A stretch of DNA of 64,000 nt from a virus. The stretch lies in IMG/VR virus record IMGVR_UViG_3300045242_000214, positions 1 through 64,000 of that record; one strand, given 5' to 3'. Both the position numbers and the translations under genes were made by a program. The notes under the pieces were generated by a model. It saw nothing but the letters and a program-made list of their open reading frames with translations. It did no database searches and was not told where the DNA came from. Of the stretch, positions 1-6,902 are shown piece by piece; position 1 is the stretch's first letter; the number at the start of each line of letters is the position of its first letter.

Positions 1-2
1 AG

Positions 3-179
3 TCTGCCGCAACAACCGCGACGCGATGGGAGTGCCAGGTCGGAGCGACTGATTCGCAGGGTGACCTGACGATCCTCGATGTCACCATCGAGACGCCCGA
101 CTGGCAAGAGGCAATCCGTCGATCCTGTGAAGGCTTGGCGAGCGGCGACATCGAGTGGGTCAAGGTGCGACGTGTCTAG
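3..179 (+). CDS. Hypothetical protein, 5' end outside the window
   Basis: The frame is open from the first bases of the window and ends at TAG 177-179, giving 58 visible codons. The visible part begins with residues ESAATTATRWECQVG and ends IEWVKVRRV. It overlaps the next gene by 8 bases (GTGTCTAG), the same tight packing as the rest of this operon. The SAA-T word near its visible start recurs at the N-termini of the next small genes, so the true start is probably only a few codons outside the window. No family recognised. Confidence 0.6.
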   Translation, partial: SAATTATRWECQVGATDSQGDLTILDVTIETPDWQEAIRRSCEGLASGDIEWVKVRRV

Positions 180-360
180 TACTGCCGCGCAGACGTGTCC
201 GCGCTGCGGCAACGTGCTCGCGTTCGGCCCGGCCGACGACGGCACCGTCCAGACGTGCAATCCGCTCTCCTGCGACGCCTGGACGTTCACGCACCGGCTG
301 ACGAAGGAAGGGCCGAAGCCGATCCGGTCTGACGGCCGCGCCGATCTGAGGCCCGCATGA
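172..360 (+). CDS. Small zinc-ribbon protein (62 aa)
   Basis: The GTG start at 172 overlaps the previous stop by 8 bases; a longer reading from 79 would lie entirely inside the previous gene and is rejected. The N-terminus holds CPRCG followed by a second Cys pair-like segment (CNPLSC), the spacing of a single zinc ribbon. The N-terminus VSSTAAQT resembles the neighbours at 357, 550 and 1143. It ends in an ATGA overlap with the next gene. Such small ribbons in phage early operons usually bind nucleic acid or host proteins, but no specific role can be assigned. Confidence 0.65.
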   Translation: MSSTAAQTCPRCGNVLAFGPADDGTVQTCNPLSCDAWTFTHRLTKEGPKPIRSDGRADLRPA

Positions 361-557
361 AATCTGCCGCGCATACCGAGCCGCTGACCCACCTAGAGGT
401 CAACGAGTTGGCGGACTACAACACCCGCGTTTATCAGGGCATCGTCCACACCGACGAGACGAGGAAGCACATGGCCGCGCTACAGCATCGGTTCAACACG
501 GCGGGCTGGATACCAAGGCGTAGGCGCAAGCTCCGCGCTTGGAATCCAGATGAGTAG
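357..557 (+). CDS. Hypothetical basic protein (66 aa)
   Basis: Starts at the ATG of an ATGA overlap with the upstream gene. The first residues MKSAAHTEP share the SAAHT word with the next gene. The C-terminal third is basic (IPRRRRKLRAW), compatible with nucleic-acid binding. It ends in an 8-base overlap (ATGAGTAG) with the next gene. No family recognised. Confidence 0.6.
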   Translation: MKSAAHTEPLTHLEVNELADYNTRVYQGIVHTDETRKHMAALQHRFNTAGWIPRRRRKLRAWNPDE

Positions 558-780
558 CGAATCTAGTGCCGCTCATACGGCACGACGGAGCGGCCTGACC
601 AGGCAGGGCCATGAGGCCGTCTCGGAATCGGAGTGTGAGCACCTTCACACGCCGCATCCGGAGGGGTATCTACAGCACGCCGCTTGGGCTGAGGAGAAGT
701 TGAAGACGCACCGACAGAAGCGCTGCCCGGTCTGCGGGTTGTGGGCGATCTGGGTGCCGAAGAAAGCGAGGACAGCATGA
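550..780 (+). CDS. Small protein with C-terminal Cys pair (76 aa)
   Basis: ATG at 550 overlaps the previous stop. The N-terminus MSSESSAAHTARR repeats the SAAHT word of the preceding gene. A CPVCG motif near the C-terminus plus an upstream Cys-His segment (CEHLHTPH) could bind one zinc ion. The coupling to the next gene is ATGA. No family recognised. Confidence 0.6.
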   Translation: MSSESSAAHTARRSGLTRQGHEAVSESECEHLHTPHPEGYLQHAAWAEEKLKTHRQKRCPVCGLWAIWVPKKARTA

Positions 781-1001
781 ACAAGGATCACCAGATTTAC
801 GAGCTGACCGAAACGCAGCGCCGGATTCTGGCTGGCGAGGAGGAACCGATCCCCGAGGGAGGCGACGGCTACGACGAGGAGCAGGTCACGGTCATGCGCG
901 AGGACGTGGCGCGGCTGGAGGGCTACCTGAAAGGTCGAGCCGACTCCGACAAGGCTGGCCCGTCACGCCCGAACGCCGACCTGACGCGGAGGAGGAGATG
1001 A
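777..1001 (+). CDS. Hypothetical acidic protein (74 aa)
   Basis: The start is the ATG of the ATGA overlap at 777; upstream in-frame starts lie inside the preceding gene. The protein is acidic in the middle (EEPIPEGGDGYDEEQ) and ends in a basic tail (LTRRRR). Probably helical. No domain recognised. Confidence 0.6.
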   Translation: MNKDHQIYELTETQRRILAGEEEPIPEGGDGYDEEQVTVMREDVARLEGYLKGRADSDKAGPSRPNADLTRRRR

Positions 1002-1002
1002 C

Positions 1003-1146
1003 GTGAACGAGATCGTTGACGTAGATCAGCAGGTACTCGCGCTCGAAGCTCCACTGAGGGCGTTGAAGGGACTCGGCCGTGAGAACGTCGAGGACATCCT
1101 TAGCGCGGCCCTTGACGACGTGTTCGAGGAGGACGAAGCCGAGTGA
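1003..1146 (+). CDS. Very short hypothetical protein (47 aa)
   Basis: A GTG at 1003 lies one base after the preceding stop, preceded by the strong ribosome-binding stretch GGAGGAGATG. The frame runs to TGA 1144-1146, which overlaps the next start as GTGA. The product is acidic at its C-terminus (VFEEDEAE) and probably helical. Its perfect fit between two neighbours is the main evidence for it. Confidence 0.6.
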   Translation: MNEIVDVDQQVLALEAPLRALKGLGRENVEDILSAALDDVFEEDEAE

Positions 1147-1367
1147 GCGAGTCTGCCGCGATCGTCGTGCGTCCCACGGTTCTCGCCGGGATTCCCGGCC
1201 GTCTCTCGGGCGCTGTTGATTCGTACCGCCTGCGGCTCGTCTGCACCTGCGGAAACGCCGTCGAGTACCCGACTGTCGGCAAGCCGTCCGTCTATGAGGC
1301 GTATGCCTCCGGGATCATGCCGGAGCGAATGCAGTTGGCCCTCCCGGCGGCAGGAGAGACTTCGTGA
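1143..1367 (+). CDS. Small Cys-containing protein (74 aa)
   Basis: Starts at GTG 1143 in a GTGA overlap and ends in another GTGA overlap with the SbcC-like gene. It contains a CTCG motif about one third in and an N-terminus MSESAAIVV like the window's first gene. Only one Cys pair is visible, so a full zinc site within one chain is not evident. Function unknown. Confidence 0.6.
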   Translation: MSESAAIVVRPTVLAGIPGRLSGAVDSYRLRLVCTCGNAVEYPTVGKPSVYEAYASGIMPERMQLALPAAGETS

Positions 1368-3601
1368 TCCCGCTGCGCCTCCACGCAGAGAACTTCGCCA
1401 CCTACGGGACGTTGGACTTCGAGATCCCGAGCGGTCTGACTTCGGTTCTTGGCCGCAACACGCTCAGCGAGGGCATGGACTCGAACGGAGCCGGCAAGAC
1501 GACGCTCCTGTCGATGATCCCAATCGCGTTGTTTGGGCCACCGCTGCCGTGGAGCGAGTACCTGGCAGCAGGCGAGGAGAAGTGCTCGCTGGAGTTGGAG
1601 TTCGATCACGATGATGACCGCTACCGCATCCGGCGCACCTATGGCGACAAAGGTCGTGGGAAGACCTCCCTGGATTTCGAGGAGCGCGTCTCGACAACGC
1701 ACCTGGAGTACGACAACTCGGAGGAGTACACCGAGCAATGGGACACACTCACCCAAGAGAGCCAGAGCGAGACGCAGGCCAAGATCATCCAGACCATCGG
1801 CCTCAGCGAGGAAACCTTCCAGCACAGCGTCTTCGCCGCCCAAGGCGGCAGGCACTTTGCCAGTCCTGAGTTGCAACCGAGAGAACGCAAGGCCGTGCTC
1901 GCCGAAACGCTTGGTCTAAGCCAGTGGGACGTTCTACTCGAACTCGTCCGCAGCGATCTGCGCGATGCCGAGGCGGAGATCGCCTCCCTTGCACTCCGCC
2001 TCGGCGACCTCGAAGCAGAACAGGAGTCAGAGGCCGACCTGAAGACGCAGGCCGAGCAGGCTGCCGCCGCGGTCACCGTCACCGGCGCCGCGATTCAGGC
2101 TGCAGAGGTCGCTCACGAGAAGGCGCGCGAGGCTTTGAGTGCCGCCGAGAAGGTCGCCGAGAAGCGCAGCGCCCTCGTCGCCGACGTGACCGCCTGCGAG
2201 AAGACGTACAACGGGTTCACGAAGAGAGTGGCCGAGGCCGACCAGGCTCGCGAGGACGCCGCCAAGCTCGGTGCTGACCTCGACGCTCTGGCCGAGCACG
2301 CTGCTCGCGTCGAGACCCTCGAACAGGACCTGCGCGAGCGCGAGGCTGTCGAGGCCAGCCGTGCCGCCGTCGAACAGAATCGCAAGCAGGCGCTCGACAA
2401 CATCGCGCAGCTGCAACGACTCGCACAGACCTCCCGCGACCTCGCAGCGGCCTTCACCATCAAAGGCAAGGAGCTGAAGACACGCCGGGACGAGCTTGCC
2501 GAGAAGGGCGCGGGCGTCTGTAGCGAGTGTGGCCAGCCGCTCGCTGACGAGGCGCTTGCGACTGCGCTCGCGTCGCTGGACGCTGACCTTGAGACGTTGC
2601 GTGACCAGTTGCTCGCGGCGAAACAGGATGCCGCCGACAAGAGTGGGGAAGCCCACGAGGCAGAACAGGCGCTCCCGCCAGAGCCGGAACCGGGTCTCGA
2701 CCTCGCACCGCTCCGTCGTCAGGCTGCCGAGGCGCGTGAGGCTACCGTCCAGCTTGCCGCCGGCCGCGAGCGTCTCGCCAACCTAGAGAAGCTGGTCGCC
2801 AGCGTCCACTTCGCCGAGTTCATCAGCGAGATGACGGAGGCCAGGAACGCGCTCAGCCGCGCCAAGGCTGATCTGGCTGCCGCGGAGGACGTTGACTCTG
2901 AGGCGTACGAGGTATTGCGCCACGCCGTTGCCGAATCAGCCGGACAGCTGCTTGAGGCTCGTCAGCACGCCGAGGACGCTCGCGCCGAGCAGGTGCGGTG
3001 CGAGGAGCGTCTCAGAAGCCTCGCCGCTGCCGCTGAGCGTACGCAGGAGGCGCTCGCAGCCCGCGCGCGACTGAATACCCGTCTCGACCTCCTGAAGGCG
3101 TTAGAGGGCGCGTACGGTCGCAACGGCATCCCGGCCCTGATCCTCGAGAACTCCGCGATCCCGCAGTTGGAGGCGGAGGCGCAGCGGGTCCTCGGCGAAC
3201 TCGGCGTCCCGTACCGGATCGAACTGGTCACGCAGCGGGAGACGAAGAGCGGCACGTTGAAGGACACGCTCGACGTCGTCGTGCACGAGCCTGCCGGGCC
3301 GCGCCGCTACGAGACGTACTCCGGCGGCGAGCAGACACGCCTGGAGTTCGCGCTCAGGATCGCGCTGGCCCGGCTCGTCGCGTCTCGGCATGGGTCCGAG
3401 AGCGGGATTCTCGCGCTTGACGAAATGCAGTTCTTGGATAGCGCCGGAATGGCCCAGGTGACGCGGGTGCTGCGTGGTTTGACCGAGTTCCGCTCCGTCC
3501 TGCTCGTAAGTCAAGATGATCGCTTGAGCGATGCCTTCGATCAGCAGATCGTGGTCGTCCGCGACGAGGACGGCTCCCGACTGGAAGAGGTGAACGCATG
3601 A
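1364..3601 (+). CDS. sbcC: SbcC/Rad50-like recombination ATPase
   Basis: At 745 residues this is a compact SMC-type ATPase. The Walker A segment NGAGKTT is at about residues 41-47, a zinc-hook CxxC (CSECGQ) near residue 386 is flanked by long Ala/Glu-rich coiled coils, the ABC signature YSGGEQTRLEF is near 652, and the Walker B GILALDEMQ is near 680. Family members pair with an SbcD/Mre11 nuclease to process DNA ends and hairpins, as T4 gp46/gp47 do in phage recombination and replication. Here the likely partner is not adjacent: it lies on the other strand at 13996-14784. GTG start in a GTGA overlap. Confidence 0.93.
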   Translation: MIPLRLHAENFATYGTLDFEIPSGLTSVLGRNTLSEGMDSNGAGKTTLLSMIPIALFGPPLPWSEYLAAGEEKCSLELEFDHDDDRYRIRRTYGDKGRGKTSLDFEERVSTTHLEYDNSEEYTEQWDTLTQESQSETQAKIIQTIGLSEETFQHSVFAAQGGRHFASPELQPRERKAVLAETLGLSQWDVLLELVRSDLRDAEAEIASLALRLGDLEAEQESEADLKTQAEQAAAAVTVTGAAIQAAEVAHEKAREALSAAEKVAEKRSALVADVTACEKTYNGFTKRVAEADQAREDAAKLGADLDALAEHAARVETLEQDLREREAVEASRAAVEQNRKQALDNIAQLQRLAQTSRDLAAAFTIKGKELKTRRDELAEKGAGVCSECGQPLADEALATALASLDADLETLRDQLLAAKQDAADKSGEAHEAEQALPPEPEPGLDLAPLRRQAAEAREATVQLAAGRERLANLEKLVASVHFAEFISEMTEARNALSRAKADLAAAEDVDSEAYEVLRHAVAESAGQLLEARQHAEDARAEQVRCEERLRSLAAAAERTQEALAARARLNTRLDLLKALEGAYGRNGIPALILENSAIPQLEAEAQRVLGELGVPYRIELVTQRETKSGTLKDTLDVVVHEPAGPRRYETYSGGEQTRLEFALRIALARLVASRHGSESGILALDEMQFLDSAGMAQVTRVLRGLTEFRSVLLVSQDDRLSDAFDQQIVVVRDEDGSRLEEVNA

Positions 3602-3810
3602 CCTACCGTTACGTCTACGACCCCAGCGGCGAGCCTGCAGACGAGGAGGGTCGTTACGACGAGGCTACGCGCGTCATCATCCGCAAAAACGTAGCGCAGT
3701 CACAGACTCTCGATCCGCAGCGGGTGGATCTAGGCCCGACAGCCTCCCAGCTTCGTGCCCGCGTAGTAAGTGACCTCGCGACGGAGAACGGTCATGGAGG
3801 AAAGCCGTGA
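3598..3810 (+). CDS. Hypothetical protein (70 aa)
   Basis: ATGA-coupled to the SbcC-like gene and GTGA-coupled to the next gene. It is polar with a Tyr-rich N-terminus (MTYRYVYDPSG). No domain recognised. Its place directly after sbcC suggests a shared early or middle transcript and nothing more specific. Confidence 0.6.
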   Translation: MTYRYVYDPSGEPADEEGRYDEATRVIIRKNVAQSQTLDPQRVDLGPTASQLRARVVSDLATENGHGGKP

Positions 3811-4097
3811 GCACGACAGCCGACCTGAAGACCGAGTACGACCGCCTGCACGAGCACTGGCGCGAGACCGTCGAGCAGTGCAACGCCAGCCTCCGCTTCA
3901 TGGCCGACCTGCTTGGGCACCCGCCGACACAAGAGGAGATGCTCGCCCACAACCAGGACCTCAAGGCTGCGGGTCTCATCTCCTCTCCCTCGACGATATA
4001 CCGCTGCACTGGTTCCTGGCCCAAAGCTTTGAAGCTGGCCGGGTTGACCCAGGAAAGCCGCGCAAAGCGCGATGACACGCAAGCGACGAAAGGATAG
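3807..4097 (+). CDS. Stand-alone HEAR (homing-endonuclease-associated repeat) domain protein
   Basis: This 96-residue protein has the pattern LGHPPTQEEML ... SPSTIYRCTGSWPKALKLAGL, which fits the DNA-binding HEAR/HNH_repeat module normally found in tandem beside HNH nuclease domains. No nuclease residues are present. The N-terminal 30 residues look like a coiled helix. It could be a DNA-binding regulator or the remnant of a homing endonuclease; an HNH gene lies 0.5 kb downstream at 4632. GTG start in a GTGA overlap. Confidence 0.7.
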   Translation: MSTTADLKTEYDRLHEHWRETVEQCNASLRFMADLLGHPPTQEEMLAHNQDLKAAGLISSPSTIYRCTGSWPKALKLAGLTQESRAKRDDTQATKG

Positions 4098-4102
4098 GGA
4101 TC

Positions 4103-4639
4103 CTGTTCGTATGGCTTACGGTTCTTTCAGCAGCACTCACGCTTCACCACTCTCAGCCGCGAGTCCTGGCCGCGCACACGACGAGCCAAGCGGTCGCCAT
4201 TCGTTCGCTCAGAAGCGGAATCCAGTGGCAACGCTCATCGGCGTGGCATTGGCAGGACCGCGCTGGCATCACCCGCACGCCGACAGAGCACGCAGAGCGA
4301 CGTACGGCCTCCATCCCTTTCCTTCGCTGGATCGACCGGACGTGGCTGAAGCGACGGCTCGCTGCGCATCGCTTAGCCGCTCATCCAGTGATCGCTCATC
4401 TTGCGCTGTGGCTCTGTATCCACAGCCGTGAAGGCTCCTGGACGGATGAGGGGGCACCCTTCTATGGTGGCCTTCAGATGACGTACGGCTGGGACGGTCT
4501 CGTCGGTGACGCGGCCCAACTATCACCACGCGCTCAGATGAGCGCAGCTGAAATCGGCTACCGTCGCAGCGGTTACTCAAGGTCGTGGCTGGCCTCTCAA
4601 TGGCCCAACACATACCCTCCCTGTGCGGGGTATGCCTAG
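4103..4639 (+). CDS. Secreted transglycosylase/lysozyme-like protein with non-canonical start
   Basis: This frame is open from 4076 to TAG 4637-4639. The C-terminal 80 residues contain WLCIHSREGSW, FYGGLQMTYGWDG, SPRAQMSAAE and WPNTYPPC, the layout of actinobacterial transglycosylase-like (Rpf-type) domains, with the Glu in REGSW as the likely catalytic acid. Upstream in the same frame is a hydrophobic stretch (FVWLTVLSAALTL) followed by VLAA-H, like a signal peptide. No ATG, GTG or TTG exists before GTG 4388. CTG at 4103 is the best start: AAAGGA at 4089-4094 sits 8 bases upstream. Starting at GTG 4388 would give only the catalytic domain. The HNH start overlaps its stop. Confidence 0.6.
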   Translation: MFVWLTVLSAALTLHHSQPRVLAAHTTSQAVAIRSLRSGIQWQRSSAWHWQDRAGITRTPTEHAERRTASIPFLRWIDRTWLKRRLAAHRLAAHPVIAHLALWLCIHSREGSWTDEGAPFYGGLQMTYGWDGLVGDAAQLSPRAQMSAAEIGYRRSGYSRSWLASQWPNTYPPCAGYA

Positions 4640-5084
4640 GCTAGGAGACACAACCGATCCGCTCGTTCGGTTCTGGGCCAAGGTCGATAAGAGCGGCGAG
4701 TGCTGGCTTTGGACCGGGGCTAGTGGTAGCCAAAAGTGGACGGCCTACGGAACCTTCATGCCGGATGCTCGCCGCTCGGGGTTGCGTCAGACCGTCAGAG
4801 CGCATGTCTTCTCCTATGAGCTCGCCTACGGTCCGGTGTCTAAAGGGCTGCATGTCCACCATCGGGAGGGTTGTACGAGCACCCTCTGTGTCCGGCCTGA
4901 ACATTTAGAGGCACTGACTCCGGCCCAGCACCGAGCCGTAAGCCAGAATCACAATCGCAACATCGACCGCTGCCGTCACGGCCATAAACTCTCCGGGACA
5001 AATCTCCACATGGAAGGAGATCGTCGGCGCTGCCGTCAATGCCAACGAGATCGAAAGCGAGAGAGGGAGCTGGCTTCGGCATGA
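4632..5084 (+). CDS. HNH endonuclease (homing type)
   Basis: This 150-residue protein has the phage HNH layout: CWLWTGASG near the N-terminus, HVHHREGC at the catalytic His position, CVRPEHLE, then a C-terminal CRHGH and CRQCQ zinc pair. The ATG at 4632 overlaps the lysozyme stop by 8 bases, and the stop overlaps the methyltransferase start (ATGA). Unlike the three HNH genes in the late region it lies in the same direction as its neighbours. Likely a free-standing mobile endonuclease; its cut site cannot be read from the sequence. Confidence 0.85.
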   Translation: MPRLGDTTDPLVRFWAKVDKSGECWLWTGASGSQKWTAYGTFMPDARRSGLRQTVRAHVFSYELAYGPVSKGLHVHHREGCTSTLCVRPEHLEALTPAQHRAVSQNHNRNIDRCRHGHKLSGTNLHMEGDRRRCRQCQRDRKRERELASA

Positions 5085-5653
5085 GGATCGCCTACGCAGA
5101 CCCGCCCTATCCGGGCCGCGCCCACCTGTACGCGGACCACCCCGACTATGCCGGTGAGGTAGACCACCGCGAACTTGCGCTGACGCTCGCGACTCAGTAC
5201 GACGGATGGGCGCTGTCAACGTCGGCCGAGGCGCTGCCGAAGGTCTTCGGCTATCTCGCCGAGGCAGATGCGCAGTTCCGCGTGCTCGCATGGGTAAAGC
5301 ACACCGTGGCCGTCTCCTGGGAACCCGTCATCGTCGCGCCGGCTCGTAAGCCAGAAGGTGTCCGCGACTGGATCCAGGTCGAGCCGGACTCGTACCAGTG
5401 GCGCGAGAAGCCAGACAGCTATGTGATCGGCCAGAAGCCCGAGGCGTTCTGCATGTGGCTGTTCGAATGGCTCGGCGCCGCGACGGATGACGAGTTTGAT
5501 GACCTGTTCCCAGGGTCCGGGAACGTCGGTCGGGCGTGGGAGAAGTGGCAGGCGCAGCCAGGGCTACTCATCGCACGATCACGTTCGGCTGAGAAGCGCG
5601 CCGATCGTCGCGCGCTCGCTAAAGCCGACCTCCCGTCGTTGCTCGAGCCGTGA
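5081..5653 (+). CDS. DNA methyltransferase, permuted beta-type
   Basis: The ATG at 5081 is in an ATGA overlap. The 190-residue protein opens with ADPPYPG, the catalytic DPPY motif, at residues 6-12, and carries LFPGSGNVGRAWEKW, an FxGxG-like AdoMet-binding motif, near residue 150. DPPY before FxGxG is the order of beta-class amino-methyltransferases (N6-adenine or N4-cytosine). It is small for the class and has no obvious target-recognition domain. No restriction nuclease is adjacent, so a role in protecting or marking phage DNA is more likely than a restriction-modification pair. Confidence 0.75.
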   Translation: MRIAYADPPYPGRAHLYADHPDYAGEVDHRELALTLATQYDGWALSTSAEALPKVFGYLAEADAQFRVLAWVKHTVAVSWEPVIVAPARKPEGVRDWIQVEPDSYQWREKPDSYVIGQKPEAFCMWLFEWLGAATDDEFDDLFPGSGNVGRAWEKWQAQPGLLIARSRSAEKRADRRALAKADLPSLLEP

Positions 5654-5805
5654 ACATCTGCCCATTTTGCGGGACTCGCTGCAAAGGAGAGGCTTGCCAG
5701 GCCCACGACGATTTGCGAGACTCCGCTGTCTTGCTTGACGACCGCGACACCGACCCCTGCGTCCTCTGCGGCTGGACGGTGTGCGACTGCCCCGACGAGA
5801 CGTGA
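5650..5805 (+). CDS. Small double zinc-ribbon protein (51 aa)
   Basis: The GTG at 5650 overlaps the methyltransferase stop as GTGA, and the stop overlaps the RusA start as GTGA. The product contains ICPFCG, CKGEAC, CVLCG and VCDCP, eight or nine Cys in 51 residues, enough for two zinc sites. No family is named with confidence. It is probably structural or nucleic-acid binding. Confidence 0.65.
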   Translation: MNICPFCGTRCKGEACQAHDDLRDSAVLLDDRDTDPCVLCGWTVCDCPDET

Positions 5806-6269
5806 GCGGCCTCAACCTCACCGTTCCCGGCGTACCAGCGCCCCAGGGCAGCCTCATTCGCACCCGCTACGGGGTCCGGCCAGACAATCCCGCGACGCGC
5901 CCCTGGAAGCAGGCCATTGCCTGGGAGGCGCGTGCCGCACTCGGTCACTTCGATCTCATCACCGAGCCTGTTGAGATCATCGCGCGTCTCTACTTCCCTC
6001 GTCCCAAGAGCCACTTCGGCACTGGTCGCAACGCCTCGACTCTCAAGGCGACCGCCCCGTCGTTTCACCAGTCGAAGCCGGACACCGACAAACTCCAGCG
6101 CGCCATCGGTGACTCGTTGACCGGGGTGCTGCTCAGAGACGATTCTCAGATCGTTCACTGGGACGTCTGGAAGTTCTACGGCAGTCCGCCTCGCGCAGAG
6201 CTTGAACTGAACGTCCTCACGGAGAGCGCTATCTTGGCGCCCCGTCTACCAGAAGGGACTCCAGCATGA
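5802..6269 (+). CDS. rusA: RusA-like Holliday junction resolvase
   Basis: GTG start at 5802 in a GTGA overlap; 155 residues. The N-terminus LTVPGVPAPQGS is the usual RusA opening. KPDTDKLQRAIGDSLTGVLLRDDSQIV contains the acidic cluster (D..DKL and DDSQ) that binds metal in the active site. RusA dimers cut Holliday junctions and resolve branched replication or recombination DNA before packaging. This fits with the SbcC-like ATPase upstream and the RepA-like ATPase downstream. Confidence 0.92.
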   Translation: MSGLNLTVPGVPAPQGSLIRTRYGVRPDNPATRPWKQAIAWEARAALGHFDLITEPVEIIARLYFPRPKSHFGTGRNASTLKATAPSFHQSKPDTDKLQRAIGDSLTGVLLRDDSQIVHWDVWKFYGSPPRAELELNVLTESAILAPRLPEGTPA

Positions 6270-6877
6270 GCAGCATCGAAGGCATCGACCAGATCGGCGA
6301 GGCGGCTGCACGGATCGAGATCCAGGGACCCGAGAACGAGGCGTCGCGCGAGCAGCGCGAGATCGAAGCCGCGATCGCAGACGCGCGGAAAGACCTGCCA
6401 CCGCGCGAAGACACGGTGCTCACAGTGCCAGCGGGCACGCAGTCCCTCCAGCAGATTCCGGGCGGCATGGAAGCTGTGCGAGATGCCGACCGCGTCGTCA
6501 CGGAGGATGGCGTCGTTCTCAAGGAGCGCTTCCTAGTAGGTACCACCGCTCTCGAGGCCGTCGAGCAAGCAGTCGAGGAGGAGGGTCTCTTCGACGACTC
6601 CGCTTACGTCGCTGTCCCCGAGGTCGACGGGCAGGCCACCGACCAGATCGTGATCGCCTTCTCCGGCAGCGTCGCCTACGACGCCAGCGACGAGCAGGGC
6701 GCCAAGCTGTACCAGGACCTGAAGCTCGGCAAGGCGGTCGAGTTACGCGTCGCTGGGTACGTCGCCGGCAAGGCCGGCGGCTACAAGGTCACCGCTCGCG
6801 AGGAAGAGGTGGTGACCGGGAAAGTGTCCGTTCGCATCGACACGCTGTATTTGCTCACCCCGGAGCGCTTGAACTAG
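6266..6877 (+). CDS. Hypothetical protein beside RusA and the ATPase (203 aa)
   Basis: ATGA-coupled to RusA. The first 75 residues are a charged helical segment. The rest looks like beta-rich sequence (ESGLFDDSAYVAVPEVDG-like, then IAFSGSVAYDAS and VELRVAGYVAGK). The small beta fold beside an ATPase might be an OB-like single-strand-binding protein, but no diagnostic motif is visible. Function unknown. Confidence 0.65.
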   Translation: MSSIEGIDQIGEAAARIEIQGPENEASREQREIEAAIADARKDLPPREDTVLTVPAGTQSLQQIPGGMEAVRDADRVVTEDGVVLKERFLVGTTALEAVEQAVEEEGLFDDSAYVAVPEVDGQATDQIVIAFSGSVAYDASDEQGAKLYQDLKLGKAVELRVAGYVAGKAGGYKVTAREEEVVTGKVSVRIDTLYLLTPERLN

Positions 6878-6902
6878 TACGGCGCTGCGGTAGACGCGCG
6901 TC

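Noticed and set aside
4072-4431. Plus-strand frame of 119 codons starting at ATG 4072
   Set aside because: Composition is Ser/Arg/His-rich without domain pattern, and the overlapping frame at 4103-4639 encodes a clear transglycosylase domain.
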